A stretch of DNA of 64,000 nt from positions 434,001 through 498,000 of the forward strand of contig NZ_VUOH01000004.1 in the NCBI RefSeq assembly GCF_015390235.1, read 5' to 3'. This document shows, piece after piece, positions 33,591 to 42,411 of the stretch. The DNA comes from Quadrisphaera sp. INWT6. Lineage in GTDB: Bacteria; Actinomycetota; Actinomycetes; Actinomycetales; Quadrisphaeraceae. Both the position numbers and the translations under genes were made by a program. The notes under the pieces were generated by a model. It did not search any database and was not told where the DNA came from. It saw nothing but the letters and a program-made list of their open reading frames with translations. Every line of letters starts with the position of its first letter. Within the stretch, counting starts at the first letter, position 1.

Positions 33591-36074
33591 ATGACGCCAC
33601 CCGCCGCACCCGACCCGGGAGCCGACCCCGTCGTGCTCGCGGCCGGTGACGGCGAGCAGGCGTCGCGGCCGAGGCTGCTGCCGCCCCGGAAGCGGCGCAT
33701 CCGCGGCGCACGCACCCCACTGCCCGCGAGGGGCCCCCACCACCAGCGGCACCGGGCCACGCGCGCCGAGGTGGAGCGGCGGGGCCTGCCCGGGCCGGCC
33801 GACCTGCCCGCCGACGTCCTCAACACCGTGCTCGACGCCCGTGCGCAGCCCACGACGGGCTGGGTGTTCGACAGCGGGCGCTGGCGACTGGAGACCCCCG
33901 CTGACACCGACCCCCTCCGGCTGCGGGTCGTCGACGACAGCGCGCCCGACGGCGTCTGCGCAGGCCCCTCACCGCAGGAGCTGATGGCCGAGCTGGTCGC
34001 GGCCCGAGCGCGCTTCGCGGTGTGGGTCGAGCAGGAAGCGGACGACGACGAGCGCCGCCTCGTGGCCGCTGTGGTGGCGGAGCGAGCAGCAACCGCCGCG
34101 GCGCGCGAGCACGCCGAGCAGCTGCGGGCCTCTCAAGCGGCGGTCGGCCGGGCCCAGGGGGCCCAGGTGCGCGCCCTGGCGTCCATGGCCGGGCTCTACC
34201 GCGGGGTGACCCACCCCGGTGACGACCCCGCCGACGACCCCGCCGACGACCCCGCCGAGCGCGAGCCGGGTCAGGGTTCCGGCGGGTCCGCGGCGGCACG
34301 CCGACGTGAGGCCCTGCAGCGCGCCGGCCTCGACGACCTCGTCACCGAGGTGGCCGCGCTGCTGGGGTGGACCAGCGCCCGCGCAGGGTCGCTCGTGCAC
34401 CTGGCCGAGCACCTCGTGAAGCACCTGCCGCGCACCCTGGAGCGGCTGGAGGCCGGCCGCCTCGACCTCACGCGCGCCAAGGTCGTGGCCGACCGGACCC
34501 TCGAGCTCGACGAGCAGCTGGCCTGGGAGCTCGACGAGGAGCTCTTCGGGCCCGACGGCTCCGGAGTCGGGCTGACCACCGCGCAGCTGCGCACGGAGGT
34601 CGACGCGGGCGTGGCCCGCAAGGACGCCAGCGCGGTGCGGCGGCGGTCGCGACGCAAGGTCGCGGCCCGGCGGGTGGCCATGGAGCCCCTGGGGGACGGC
34701 ACGTCCCGGCTCGTCGTCACCGGTCCCACCCCCGCGCTGGCGGCAGCGAAGGAGCACCTCGACACGGTGGCCGCCGCGAACCTCGCCGAGGCGCGCCGAG
34801 CCGCGTCCGAGGGACGGGTCGCGGCCGACGGCGGCGACCCCTACGCCGAGCCCGACCCGGGCGCCCCGAGCACGGCGCTCCCGCCCGACCGCCGGGGACT
34901 GGCCGCCCACCAGTTCGACGCCGCCGTCCGGGCCCTGGGTGGTGCCGTTCCGGCGGAGCCGGGCGCGACCGTCCCGATGCCCACCCTCGAGCTGCACGTG
35001 GCGCTGCCGGTGCTCGCCGGCGCCTCCGACGAGCCGGGCTGGCTGGAGGGGTACGGCTGGATCCCGGCGCACCTGGTCCGCCAGGGCCTGAGCTGGGCGC
35101 GGTGCCGCCTCCGCCGGATCCTCACCGACCCCTTCACCGGTGACCTGATCACCGTCGACGGCCACACCTACCCGGCGTCCTGGCTCACCGACCCCGGACC
35201 ACCGGACCGTGGGCGAGGTGGCCCTGGCCCTGGCCCTGGCCCTGGCCCTGGCCCTGGCCCTGGCCCTGGCCCTGGCCCTGGCCCTGGCCCTGGCCCTGGC
35301 CCTGGAGAGCCTCCCGGGCCGAACCCCTCCGGGGGCCGACCTGTCCAGCACCTGCCACCGCCGCGCACCGAGGACGACGTGCTCGGTCCCCCCAACGTCG
35401 TGAGCGGACCGCCCGGCAGGGCCACCGACGACACCCACGACACCGACGGCGCCGCGAGCGCTGCAGGCCCGGACCCGGACGACCCGTGCGGTGACACTCC
35501 CGACCCCTGCTCCACGGGCGCCTGCGCGCCGGTGGACCCCGCGGCATGCCCGCTGGCGGGGGTCGAGGGCGGTGGGCGCTACGCGCCGAGCACCGTGCAG
35601 GACCGGGTGGTCCGGCGTCGGTGGGAGCGCTGCACCCACCCGGGGTGCACGCGGAGAGCGTCGGCCTGCGACGTCGACCACATCGTCGCCCACCGCCGGG
35701 GCGGCGTCGCCGCGGGTGGGGGCACCACCTGCGCGTGCAACCTCGAGCCGAAGTGCCGCAAGCACCACCTGCTCAAGCACGGCACCGACCCCGGCGACCT
35801 CGACCCTCGAGGCGGGGCCGACACCCGGTGGACCGCGCGGTGGGAGCAGTGGCGCTGCGACCACGGCTCGTCGCACTGGCGCTCCCCCCTGGGGTTCGAC
35901 CACCACACGGCGCCGCGGCCCGCGGGCCCACCGGTCGAGCGGTTCCAGCCGACGCCGTGGCCTCCGCGCGACCCCGAGGAGGAGCGCCGCCTCGGACGCC
36001 GGCACCCCGCCACGGGCCTGGCCTCCCAGAGCACCGCTCCCCGGTCCCGCTTCCCGGCCGAGCCCGACTTCTAG
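33591..36074 (+). CDS. DUF222/HNH endonuclease domain protein (13E12-type)
   Basis: 827 aa. A long DUF222 region (helical, [32 protein letters not shown] segments) is followed by a C-terminal HNH nuclease with [28 protein letters not shown] and the cysteines CTHPGC. This is the 13E12 repeat family, several members of which are damage-inducible in mycobacteria; function remains unknown. Low-complexity inserts: three DDPA repeats near residue 212 and fourteen Gly-Pro repeats near 545-570, between DUF222 and HNH. Controlled by an SOS promoter. Being a nuclease gene in an otherwise housekeeping locus, it may be a mobile or recently acquired element. Confidence 0.85.
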   Translation: MTPPAAPDPGADPVVLAAGDGEQASRPRLLPPRKRRIRGARTPLPARGPHHQRHRATRAEVERRGLPGPADLPADVLNTVLDARAQPTTGWVFDSGRWRLETPADTDPLRLRVVDDSAPDGVCAGPSPQELMAELVAARARFAVWVEQEADDDERRLVAAVVAERAATAAAREHAEQLRASQAAVGRAQGAQVRALASMAGLYRGVTHPGDDPADDPADDPAEREPGQGSGGSAAARRREALQRAGLDDLVTEVAALLGWTSARAGSLVHLAEHLVKHLPRTLERLEAGRLDLTRAKVVADRTLELDEQLAWELDEELFGPDGSGVGLTTAQLRTEVDAGVARKDASAVRRRSRRKVAARRVAMEPLGDGTSRLVVTGPTPALAAAKEHLDTVAAANLAEARRAASEGRVAADGGDPYAEPDPGAPSTALPPDRRGLAAHQFDAAVRALGGAVPAEPGATVPMPTLELHVALPVLAGASDEPGWLEGYGWIPAHLVRQGLSWARCRLRRILTDPFTGDLITVDGHTYPASWLTDPGPPDRGRGGPGPGPGPGPGPGPGPGPGPGPGPGPGPGEPPGPNPSGGRPVQHLPPPRTEDDVLGPPNVVSGPPGRATDDTHDTDGAASAAGPDPDDPCGDTPDPCSTGACAPVDPAACPLAGVEGGGRYAPSTVQDRVVRRRWERCTHPGCTRRASACDVDHIVAHRRGGVAAGGGTTCACNLEPKCRKHHLLKHGTDPGDLDPRGGADTRWTARWEQWRCDHGSSHWRSPLGFDHHTAPRPAGPPVERFQPTPWPPRDPEEERRLGRRHPATGLASQSTAPRSRFPAEPDF
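34221..34256 (+). repeat. 12-bp tandem repeat gacgaccccgcc x3
   Basis: Three perfect copies encoding D-D-P-A in the DUF222 protein, in an acidic linker. Confidence 0.85.
35220..35303 (+). repeat. Perfect hexamer repeat ggccct x14 encoding (Gly-Pro)14
   Basis: Fourteen identical copies, 84 bp, in frame with the nuclease gene. The absence of any third-position change shows recent expansion by slippage, and makes the copy number a likely variable site and a likely assembly risk. Confidence 0.95.
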
Positions 36075-36084
36075 GCTCGGCCAG

Positions 36085-36525
36085 GTGGCACGCACCTCCC
36101 TGGGCCGCCTCGAGGTCCTCGTCACCGACGTCGCCCGGGACGCGGGTCTGACCTGCGCGGACACCACCCGAGACCGCGGACTGAGGATCACGTTGCGACT
36201 GGACCCCGGCGGGAGCCCCGACGTTCGTTCGGCGCGCCTGTGGGCCTCCGGCGGCGGGGTCTTCCTCCTCGACACGTCCGACGGCTACGGCACCGCCGAC
36301 TTCCCGAACACCGACGCGGAGGTGCTCGAGACGGTCCAGCAGCTGGTCGCCGTGACCCGGGAGCTCCTGCTCCACCACGGCGAAGAGGGCGAGGAGGTGC
36401 GCTCCCGCGGACGCCGACGGCGCTACGTGGACGTCGTCGTCGACGGGGAGACCCACCGCCTGTGGGGTCCGGAGCTCCGCGACCCGTCCCGCCCTCGGAG
36501 GCGGTGGTCCGGCCTGCGCCGCTGA
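36085..36525 (+). CDS. Hypothetical protein, 146 aa
   Basis: Starts at GTG 36085, 10 bp after the HNH gene stop, so probably co-transcribed with it and SOS-inducible. Contains TSLGRLEVLVTDVARDAGL, LRITLRLDPGG, SARLWASGGGVFLLDTSDGYG and a basic C-terminus (RRRRYVDVVVDGETHRLWGP, RPRRRWSGLRR). Not recognised. No membrane segment. Confidence 0.55.
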   Translation: MARTSLGRLEVLVTDVARDAGLTCADTTRDRGLRITLRLDPGGSPDVRSARLWASGGGVFLLDTSDGYGTADFPNTDAEVLETVQQLVAVTRELLLHHGEEGEEVRSRGRRRRYVDVVVDGETHRLWGPELRDPSRPRRRWSGLRR

Positions 36526-36532
36526 GGGCCGG

Positions 36533-37057
36533 TCAGCCCACCAGCGGCTTGGTCAGGACGACGAGGCGGACGCCGCGGTCGTCGGTGCGCTCGTCAGCGG
36601 TGACGGCGAACCCGGCCCGCTGGTAGAGGCGGATCGACCCTGCCGACTCCGCACCGGTGAAGAGCTCCATCCGCCGCGCTCCGGCAGCGCGCGCCGCGTC
36701 GTCGACAGCACCGAGCAGCTCGCCCCCGAGACCCCGCCCCTGGGCGTCGGGGGCGACGACGAGGCGCCCGACGTGCCCGACCAGCCCCGTCCCGCCCGCC
36801 CCGTCGTCGGCCAGGCGCAGGCGCACCGCACCGAGCAGGCGGTCGGGCCGCCAGTCCGTCCACGCCCCGGCCTCGGCGACCACCACCCGCTGGGCCGGGT
36901 CGGCGATGGCGGCGCGCACGTCGTGGACGGTCTCGCGCAGCGGCGGGAGCAGGGGGTCGCCGTAGCGCTGGGCCTCGCTGACGAAGGCGGCCAGCGACAG
37001 CACCAGCACCTCACCGGCGTCGGCCGGTGAGGCCGGGCGCAGCCGCCAGCCGCCCAC
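36533..37057 (-). CDS. GNAT-family N-acetyltransferase
   Basis: 174 aa. The acetyl-CoA-binding motif is RLVVAPDAQGRGLGGELL; late RLYQRAGF is typical. Target unknown. It converges on the 146-aa gene (7-bp gap) and lies 30 bp downstream of nothing on its own strand; prcA ends beyond it. The reading GLVGHVGRLVV supports a standard GNAT fold. Confidence 0.85.
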   Translation of the reverse strand: MGGWRLRPASPADAGEVLVLSLAAFVSEAQRYGDPLLPPLRETVHDVRAAIADPAQRVVVAEAGAWTDWRPDRLLGAVRLRLADDGAGGTGLVGHVGRLVVAPDAQGRGLGGELLGAVDDAARAAGARRMELFTGAESAGSIRLYQRAGFAVTADERTDDRGVRLVVLTKPLVG

Positions 37058-37087
37058 AGCGCTCCGTCAGTCCTCGGGGCAGACCGG

Positions 37088-37873
37088 TCAGTCGACCCGG
37101 TCCGACGGCAGCCCGGAGTGCGACCCCGCGTCGGCGACGGCGTCAGCGGTCGCGGGCTCCGGCTCCGCAGCGGGGGCACCGCCGTCGAGCACCGCCTGCA
37201 GCGCCGCACCCTCCAGGCGCCGGAACGTGCGCCGCGGACGGGCGCGCTCCAGCACGGCGACCTCGAGCTGGTCGGCGCTCAGCGTGCGCGCCGGCCCACC
37301 GGCCGGGTCGGGTGACAGCGCCGCGAGCGCGAGCGAGAGCACGCCGGGGAGGTCGAGGTCGGCCCGCCAGCCCTCGCGCAGCGGCCCGGCGACGGCCTCG
37401 GTCTGCCCGCCGATGATGACGACGCCGTGCTCCTCGGCGACGGAGCCGTCGTAGGTGAGGCGGTACAGCTGGTCGGTGCCCGGCTCGAGCCCCACCTGCG
37501 CGACGACGACCTCGACCTCCAGCGGCTTGGGCTCGCTGGTGAACACCGCGCCGAGCGACTGCGCGTAGGCGTTGGCGAGGCCGCGGGCGGTGACGTCGGT
37601 GCGGTCGTAGGAGTAGCCGCGCAGGTCGGCGTACCGCACGCCGGCCACGCGCAGGTTCTCGAACTCGTTGTACTTGCCGACGGCGGCGAAGCCGATCCGG
37701 TCGTAGATCTCGCTGATCTTGTGCAGCGCCCGCGAGGGGTTCTCCGCCACGAAGGCGATGCCGCCGGCGTACTCGGCGACGACCACCGACCGGCCGCGCG
37801 AGATGCCCTTGCGGGCGTAGTCGGCCTTGTCGCGGATCAGCTGCTCGGGGCTGACGTAGAACGGCATGCTCAT
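37088..37873 (-). CDS. prcA: 20S proteasome alpha subunit PrcA
   Basis: Alpha ring subunit, 261 aa. Starts [27 protein letters not shown], in parts matching mycobacterial PrcA, including the gate-forming N-terminus; [19 protein letters not shown] follows. The C-terminus is a long acidic/alanine-rich tail. ATG overlaps prcB stop by 4 bp, giving coupled synthesis of alpha and beta rings. Confidence 0.96.
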   Translation of the reverse strand: MSMPFYVSPEQLIRDKADYARKGISRGRSVVVAEYAGGIAFVAENPSRALHKISEIYDRIGFAAVGKYNEFENLRVAGVRYADLRGYSYDRTDVTARGLANAYAQSLGAVFTSEPKPLEVEVVVAQVGLEPGTDQLYRLTYDGSVAEEHGVVIIGGQTEAVAGPLREGWRADLDLPGVLSLALAALSPDPAGGPARTLSADQLEVAVLERARPRRTFRRLEGAALQAVLDGGAPAAEPEPATADAVADAGSHSGLPSDRVD

Positions 37874-38733
37874 CGGACGCGCCCCTCCTGCTCGGCGGTG
37901 CGCTCGGCGATGAGGGCGCGGGCCACGTCGCCGAGCTCGGCGTCGGGCACGCGGGTGTAGCCGTCGGCGCCGATGACGGCGACGACGGGCCAGATCCGGC
38001 GGACGACGTCGGGGCCGCCGGTGGCGGAGTCGTCGTCGGCGGCGTCGTAGAGGGCCTCGACGGCCACGCGCACGGCGGCGCCGGCGTCCAGGCCGGGGCG
38101 CCACAGCTTCTTGAGGGCACCGCGGGCGAACAGCGAGCCCGAGCCGACGGCGTGGTGCTCGTGCTCCTCGTACCGGCCGCCGGTGACGTCGTAGCTGAAG
38201 ATGCGGCCGGCGCGCGGGCCCGGACGGGCCAGGTCGTAGCCGGCGAACAGCGGGACGACCGCCAGGCCCTGCATGGCCAGGCCCAGGTTGCCGCGCACCA
38301 TCGTGGCCAGGCGGTTCGCCTTGCCGTCGAGGCTGAGCAGCGCGCCCTCGATCTTCTCGTAGTGCTCGAGCTCGACCTGGAACAGGCGCACCAGCTCGAC
38401 GGCGAGGCCGGCGGAGCCGGCGATGCCGACGCAGCTCCACGCGTCGGCCGGGAAGACCTTCTCGATGTCGCGGCTGGCGATCATCGCGCCGGCGGTGGCG
38501 CGGCGGTCACCGGCCATCACCACGCCGCCGTCGTACGTCAGCGCCACGATGGTCGTGGCGTGCGGCGCCAGGCCCCCCGCCGGGGAGCCGCCCGCTGACG
38601 AGCCGTCGACGCCGGGCAGCGCCCGGCGTCCCGGCAGCAGCTCGGGCGCGTGCACGCCGAGGTACTCCGAGAACGACGACGACAGGCCGGGGGCCTGCTC
38701 GGGCTGCTGCGCGCGCGGCAGGTGGGCCGTCAC
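37870..38733 (-). CDS. prcB: 20S proteasome beta subunit PrcB
   Basis: Catalytic beta ring, 287 aa including a propeptide of about 59 residues. Autocleavage is expected before the threonine of [13 protein letters not shown] near residue 60, which becomes the N-terminal nucleophile. [12 protein letters not shown] and [13 protein letters not shown] follow. GTG start overlaps the pup stop. Order pup-prcB-prcA is that of other actinobacteria. Confidence 0.96.
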   Translation of the reverse strand: MTAHLPRAQQPEQAPGLSSSFSEYLGVHAPELLPGRRALPGVDGSSAGGSPAGGLAPHATTIVALTYDGGVVMAGDRRATAGAMIASRDIEKVFPADAWSCVGIAGSAGLAVELVRLFQVELEHYEKIEGALLSLDGKANRLATMVRGNLGLAMQGLAVVPLFAGYDLARPGPRAGRIFSYDVTGGRYEEHEHHAVGSGSLFARGALKKLWRPGLDAGAAVRVAVEALYDAADDDSATGGPDVVRRIWPVVAVIGADGYTRVPDAELGDVARALIAERTAEQEGRVR

Positions 38734-38936
38734 TGGCCGCCCTTCTGCGTGTACTGGCGGACGAACTGCTCCGCGTTGGACTCGAGCACGTCGTCGATCT
38801 CGTCGAGGAGGGCGTCGACGTCGTCGGTCTGGTCCTTCTCACCGGCCTGCGCGCCGGAGCGCGGCAGGGGCTCGACCTCGTGCTCGACCTCGTCCTTGTC
38901 GCGGCGCGACGGGCGCTGCTGCTCCTGACCTGGCAC
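38730..38936 (-). CDS. pup: Prokaryotic ubiquitin-like protein Pup
   Basis: 68 aa, disordered tag protein. The C-terminus [10 protein letters not shown] ends in Gln, so Dop must deamidate it before PafA can ligate it. The central helix ([20 protein letters not shown]) binds the Mpa coiled coil. GTG start after GAGGGGG. First gene of pup-prcB-prcA. Confidence 0.96.
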   Translation of the reverse strand: MPGQEQQRPSRRDKDEVEHEVEPLPRSGAQAGEKDQTDDVDALLDEIDDVLESNAEQFVRQYTQKGGQ

Positions 38937-38967
38937 TGGAAGCCCCCTCGATCTCGCTGGTCCCCCG

Positions 38968-38973
38968 ATCGTA
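38968..38973 (-). promoter_or_regulatory. Candidate -10 (TACGAT) for pup-prcBA
   Basis: TACGAT on the minus strand, about 32 bp upstream of the pup GTG, fits TANNAT. No clear -35 at 17-18 bp. The region 38937-39030 also serves the divergent HEAT gene. Confidence 0.35.
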
Positions 38974-39030
38974 GGCGGGGGCGCCGACACCGCACCCGGC
39001 ACCACCCGGCGGCTGGCAGCATCGACGCCC

Positions 39031-39888
39031 GTGACCCCTGACCCGTCCGTCCCGGCCGAGGTGCTGAGCGCCCGCGAGGGCACCGGCACCGCCTTCCCCG
39101 CGGCCCTGGCCGCCCACGCCCGCCGTCCCGGAGCGCTGGCCGACGCGGCCGCGTGGTGGTCCTCCGCCGACCCGGTGGCCCGCCTGGTGGGGCTGGAGCT
39201 GTCGGCGGTGCTCGCCGGGCCCGCCTCGCCGCTCGCCGTCGCCGACCGCGGCCCCGCGCTCGCCCAGGTCGCCGCCCAGGCCCGCGAGGCCGCCACCAGC
39301 GACGACGCCGACCTGCGCTGGTCCGCGGCGAAGGCCCTCGGCGCCGTCGGGCCCTCCGAGGAGGCGCTGGCGGTGCTGCTGCGCCTGGCCCGCGACCCCG
39401 ACCCCGACGTGCGCTGGCAGGCGCTCGGCTGCCTGCCGATGGCCCTGGGCACCGGGCCGGGGGCCCTGGAGGGGCCCGGGGCCCGCGACGTCGTCGCCGT
39501 CCTCGTGGCGTCGACCGCCGACGCCGAGGACGAGATCACCGAGCAGGCCGTCTTCGTGCTCGCCGAGCAGCTCGAGGTCGCCGGGGCCGCCGCCGCGCCC
39601 GCCGTCGCCGACGCGCTGGCCGCCCACCTGCCCGCGCCCGGGACCTCGGCCGGCGACGAGGAGGCGGGCGCCGGCGAGCGCGCGTCCCTGGCGGCGCTCG
39701 CGCTCGCCCGCCGCGACGACCCCCGCGCCGCGCCCGCGGTGCGCGCCCGCCTCGAGCAGGCCCTGGAGGCGGTGCGCAGCGAGACCGACCCCGGTGCCGC
39801 CGCCGAGCTCGACGACGCCTGGCTGGAGGCGGCCGACCTGCTCCCCGGGCTCGCGCCCCTGGTGGCGGACGTCCGCGCCGCTCGCTGA
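39031..39888 (+). CDS. HEAT-repeat protein
   Basis: 285 aa from GTG, cytosolic. Two to three HEAT-type helical repeats are visible: DADLRWSAAKALGAVGPSEEALAVLL, DPDVRWQALGCLPMA and the following ITEQAVFVLAEQLEVAG. Scaffold or adaptor role is likely; partner unknown. Divergent from pup with a 94-bp gap. Its stop codon opens the 11-bp minisatellite. Confidence 0.75.
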   Translation: MTPDPSVPAEVLSAREGTGTAFPAALAAHARRPGALADAAAWWSSADPVARLVGLELSAVLAGPASPLAVADRGPALAQVAAQAREAATSDDADLRWSAAKALGAVGPSEEALAVLLRLARDPDPDVRWQALGCLPMALGTGPGALEGPGARDVVAVLVASTADAEDEITEQAVFVLAEQLEVAGAAAAPAVADALAAHLPAPGTSAGDEEAGAGERASLAALALARRDDPRAAPAVRARLEQALEAVRSETDPGAAAELDDAWLEAADLLPGLAPLVADVRAAR

Positions 39889-40090
39889 GGGCCGCTGAGG
39901 GGCCGCTGAGGGGCCACTGAGGGGCCGCTGAGGGGCCACTGAGGGGCCGCTGAGGGGCCGCTGAGGGGCCGCTGAGGGGCCGCTGAGGGGCCACTGAGGG
40001 GCCACTGAGGGGCCACTGAGGGGCCACTGAGGGGCCACTGAGGGGCCACTGAGGGGCCACTGAGGGGCCGCTGAGGGGCCGCTGAGGGCT
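39885..40090. repeat. 11-bp minisatellite, 17 perfect-length units
   Basis: CTGAGGGGCC followed by G or A, repeated 17 times without length change (39895-40081), flanked by a 10-bp degenerate copy (39885) and a partial copy (40082). Only the last base varies, in the order G A G A G G G G A A A A A A A G G. It fills the whole space between convergent HEAT and kinase genes and contains the HEAT stop codon. The 11-bp period is close to one helical turn. Confidence 0.95.
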
Positions 40091-41544
40091 CAGCGCTCCG
40101 GGGGGAAGGCCAGCGACACCGTCGTCCCGGCGGGTCCGGTGGCGAGGTCGACCCGCCCGCCCTGGGCGAGGGTGACCGCCCGCACCACCGACAGCCCCAG
40201 CCCGGAGCCGCGCTGGTCGCCGGAGTCGCGGGTGGTGACGAAGGGCTCGAACGCGACGTCGGCGACCGCGGGGTCCATCCCGGGGCCGTCGTCGGCGACG
40301 TCGAGCACCACCCACCCGTCGTCGCGCACCCGCGCCGCGACGCGCACCCGCGTCTGCGGCGGGGTGTGCGTGCGGGCGTTGAGCACGAGGTTGAGCAGGG
40401 CCTGCACCACGCGGTCCTCGTCGCCGGCGATGACCACGGGCGGCGCCTCGCGCTCGGCCTGCACCTCCACCAGCGGCAGGCCCAGCCCGGCGGTGCGCTC
40501 GGCGAGCGCCGTGAGCAGGTCGGGGACGAAGACCGCCTCCACCGACGCCCCGTCGGCGGTGCCGCCGCGGGTGACGGCGGTGAGGTCGTCGACGAGGCGA
40601 CCCAGCCTGTCGAGCTCGCGCCGCAGGACGGCGGCGGTGGCCGCGGCGTCCTCCGGCCCGCCGCCGGTGAGCTCGAAGACCTCGAGGTGGCCCTGGGCGA
40701 CGGCGAGGGGGGTGCGCAGCTCGTGGGAGACCGACGCCAGCAGGCGGCGCCGCAGCGCCTCGTCGCGGCTGATGCGCTCCAGCATCCGCTCGACCTCGTC
40801 GGCGACGGCGCCGACCTCGTCGTCGCGGCGCGCCCCCGGCACCACGACCCGCTGGTCGGGCAGCGCCGCGAGGTCGACGGCGCGGGCGGCCTCCGCCAGC
40901 CGGCGCAGGGGCGCGGTGGCGCGCCGGACCGCGACCACCAGGACGGCGCCGCCGACGAGCAGGCCCACCCCGCCGGCGAGGGCGATGAGCCCGAGGGCCT
41001 CGCGGGCCTGATCGCGACCGGGCTCGAGGGACCCGACCAGCAGCACCGTGCCGACCTGCTGACCGCCCGCGGCCAGGGGGGCGTTCAGGACGCGCAGGTC
41101 GCCGGCGGGCGAGGGCTCTGTCACCAGCTGCTCGGGGACGCCGGTGGGCAGCTGCGCCCGGTTCACGAGGTCGCGCAGGACGGCGGGGCTCTCCTGGGTG
41201 GAGAAGGTCCCGCCGCCGGGGACGTCGAGGACGGCGAGGTGGCGGGCGCTGCCGGCGTGCGTGAGCTGGTAGGTGCGGGCCGCCTGTGCGGCCTCCTGGG
41301 CGGTCAGCTGCCCGTCGGCACCCGCCTGCTGCTCGAGCAGCGGCGGCAGGGCCCGGCGGACCTCGACCAGCTCGCCGAGGAGCACCTCGTCGAGGGAGGC
41401 GCGGTCGTCGACCCGGATGAGCTCGGCGGTGAGCAGCGCCGCAGCGGCGAGCGTGGCCGCGAGCACCGCGAGCGCGATGGCGGTGACGCGGCGGTGGAGG
41501 GCCCCCGCGAGCCAGCGGTCGGGGCGGCCGGGGGCTCCCAGCAC
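40090..41544 (-). CDS. Sensor histidine kinase
   Basis: 484 aa, membrane kinase. Helix 1 is near residues 18-42 (VTAIALAVLAATLAAAALLTAEL in part), an extracytoplasmic domain of about 140 residues, helix 2 (LIALAGGVGLLVGGAVLVVAV) then HAMP. HisKA: SVSHELRTPLAVAQGH; HATPase: NLVLNARTHTPP, DDGPGMD and GSGLGLSVV. All catalytic boxes are intact. GTG start 6 bp after the response regulator stop. Stimulus unknown; the secreted acidic protein nearby is the likely regulated product. Confidence 0.9.
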   Translation of the reverse strand: MLGAPGRPDRWLAGALHRRVTAIALAVLAATLAAAALLTAELIRVDDRASLDEVLLGELVEVRRALPPLLEQQAGADGQLTAQEAAQAARTYQLTHAGSARHLAVLDVPGGGTFSTQESPAVLRDLVNRAQLPTGVPEQLVTEPSPAGDLRVLNAPLAAGGQQVGTVLLVGSLEPGRDQAREALGLIALAGGVGLLVGGAVLVVAVRRATAPLRRLAEAARAVDLAALPDQRVVVPGARRDDEVGAVADEVERMLERISRDEALRRRLLASVSHELRTPLAVAQGHLEVFELTGGGPEDAAATAAVLRRELDRLGRLVDDLTAVTRGGTADGASVEAVFVPDLLTALAERTAGLGLPLVEVQAEREAPPVVIAGDEDRVVQALLNLVLNARTHTPPQTRVRVAARVRDDGWVVLDVADDGPGMDPAVADVAFEPFVTTRDSGDQRGSGLGLSVVRAVTLAQGGRVDLATGPAGTTVSLAFPPER

Positions 41545-41549
41545 GGGGG

Positions 41550-42260
41550 TCAGTCCGCGACGAGCCGGTAGCCGGCTCCGCGGACGGTCTCGATCCGCTC
41601 GGCGCCGAGCTTGCGGCGCAGGTGGCGCACGCAGGTCTCCACGACGTTGCTGGCGCCGTCGAAGTCGTAGCCCCAGACCCTGTCGAGCAGCTGCACCTGG
41701 GAGAGCACCTGGCCGGGGTGGCGCAGGAGCACCTCGAGCAGGGCGAACTCGCGGGAGGACAGGGCCACCTCCCGGCCGTCCCCGCCCCCGCCGTCCCCGC
41801 CCCCGTCTGCGCCGCCGTCCTCGACGCGGACGCGGCGGGTGCGCACGTCGAGCCGCAGGCCCCCCGCGGCCAGCACGACGGCGGACGGCTGCGCGGGCTG
41901 GCGCAGGCGCGCGCGCACCCGGGCCAGCAGCTCGGTGAAGCTGAACGGCTTGACCACGTAGTCGTCGGCGCCCGCCTCGAGGTTGGCGACCCGGTCCGCG
42001 ACGGCGTCCTTCGCGGTCAGCACGATGACCGGCAGCGCCGGCCTGGCGCGCCGGATGCCGGCGAGCACCTGCTCCCCCGGCAGGTCGGGCAGGCCGAGGT
42101 CGAGGACGACGAGCTCGACGTCCTCCCGCTGCGCGGCCAGCAGCCCCGCGCGGCCCCCCGACTCGGTGAGCACGCTGAAGCCCGCGGACTCCAGCCCCCT
42201 GCGCACGAAGGAGGTGATCCCCGCCTCGTCCTCGACCACCAGCACCGCCACGGCCGCCAT
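41550..42260 (-). CDS. OmpR/PhoB-family response regulator
   Basis: 236 aa. Receiver: VAVLVVEDEAG, LVVLDLGLPDLPG (phospho-aspartate), VLTAKDAV and FSFTELLARVRA. The winged helix has LSSREFALLEVLLRHPG and TVRGAGYRLV. A 20-residue Gly/Asp-rich linker (DGGADGGGDGGGGDGRE) separates the domains. Partner of the kinase downstream. Upstream is the fourfold palindrome at 42283-42326, its likely binding site. Confidence 0.93.
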   Translation of the reverse strand: MAAVAVLVVEDEAGITSFVRRGLESAGFSVLTESGGRAGLLAAQREDVELVVLDLGLPDLPGEQVLAGIRRARPALPVIVLTAKDAVADRVANLEAGADDYVVKPFSFTELLARVRARLRQPAQPSAVVLAAGGLRLDVRTRRVRVEDGGADGGGDGGGGDGREVALSSREFALLEVLLRHPGQVLSQVQLLDRVWGYDFDGASNVVETCVRHLRRKLGAERIETVRGAGYRLVAD

Positions 42261-42282
42261 CCTGCCGGTGGCCCCCGGCGGC

Positions 42283-42326
42283 GGCCTGACGCGAAGATGA
42301 CGAGACCGTCAGGTGGACGTCAGGCC
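42283..42326. promoter_or_regulatory. Symmetric site with four TGACG/CGTCA half-sites
   Basis: GGCCTGACG (42283-42291) pairs with CGTCAGGCC (42318-42326), and TGACG (42298-42302) with CGTCA (42307-42311), all around one centre at 42304.5. In each half the two copies are 11 bp apart, the spacing used by OmpR/PhoB-type regulators. It lies 23 bp upstream of the regulator gene and 86 bp upstream of the acidic protein gene, so it may control both. Confidence 0.75.
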
Positions 42327-42411
42327 AGCGCCACACCCGCCGGGAACTGTGGAGGACGTCGGCGCAGCAGCGCCGGCCCGCAGCAGACGCAGACCGACCT
42401 GGAGGACCACC

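Noticed and set aside
35209..35403. Plus-strand frame encoding an Ala-Leu repeat in the hexamer region
   Set aside because: Out-of-frame reading of the Gly-Pro repeat; no start context.
39885..40090. CRISPR array
   Set aside because: The unit is 11 bp with no spacers and no cas genes nearby; it is a minisatellite.
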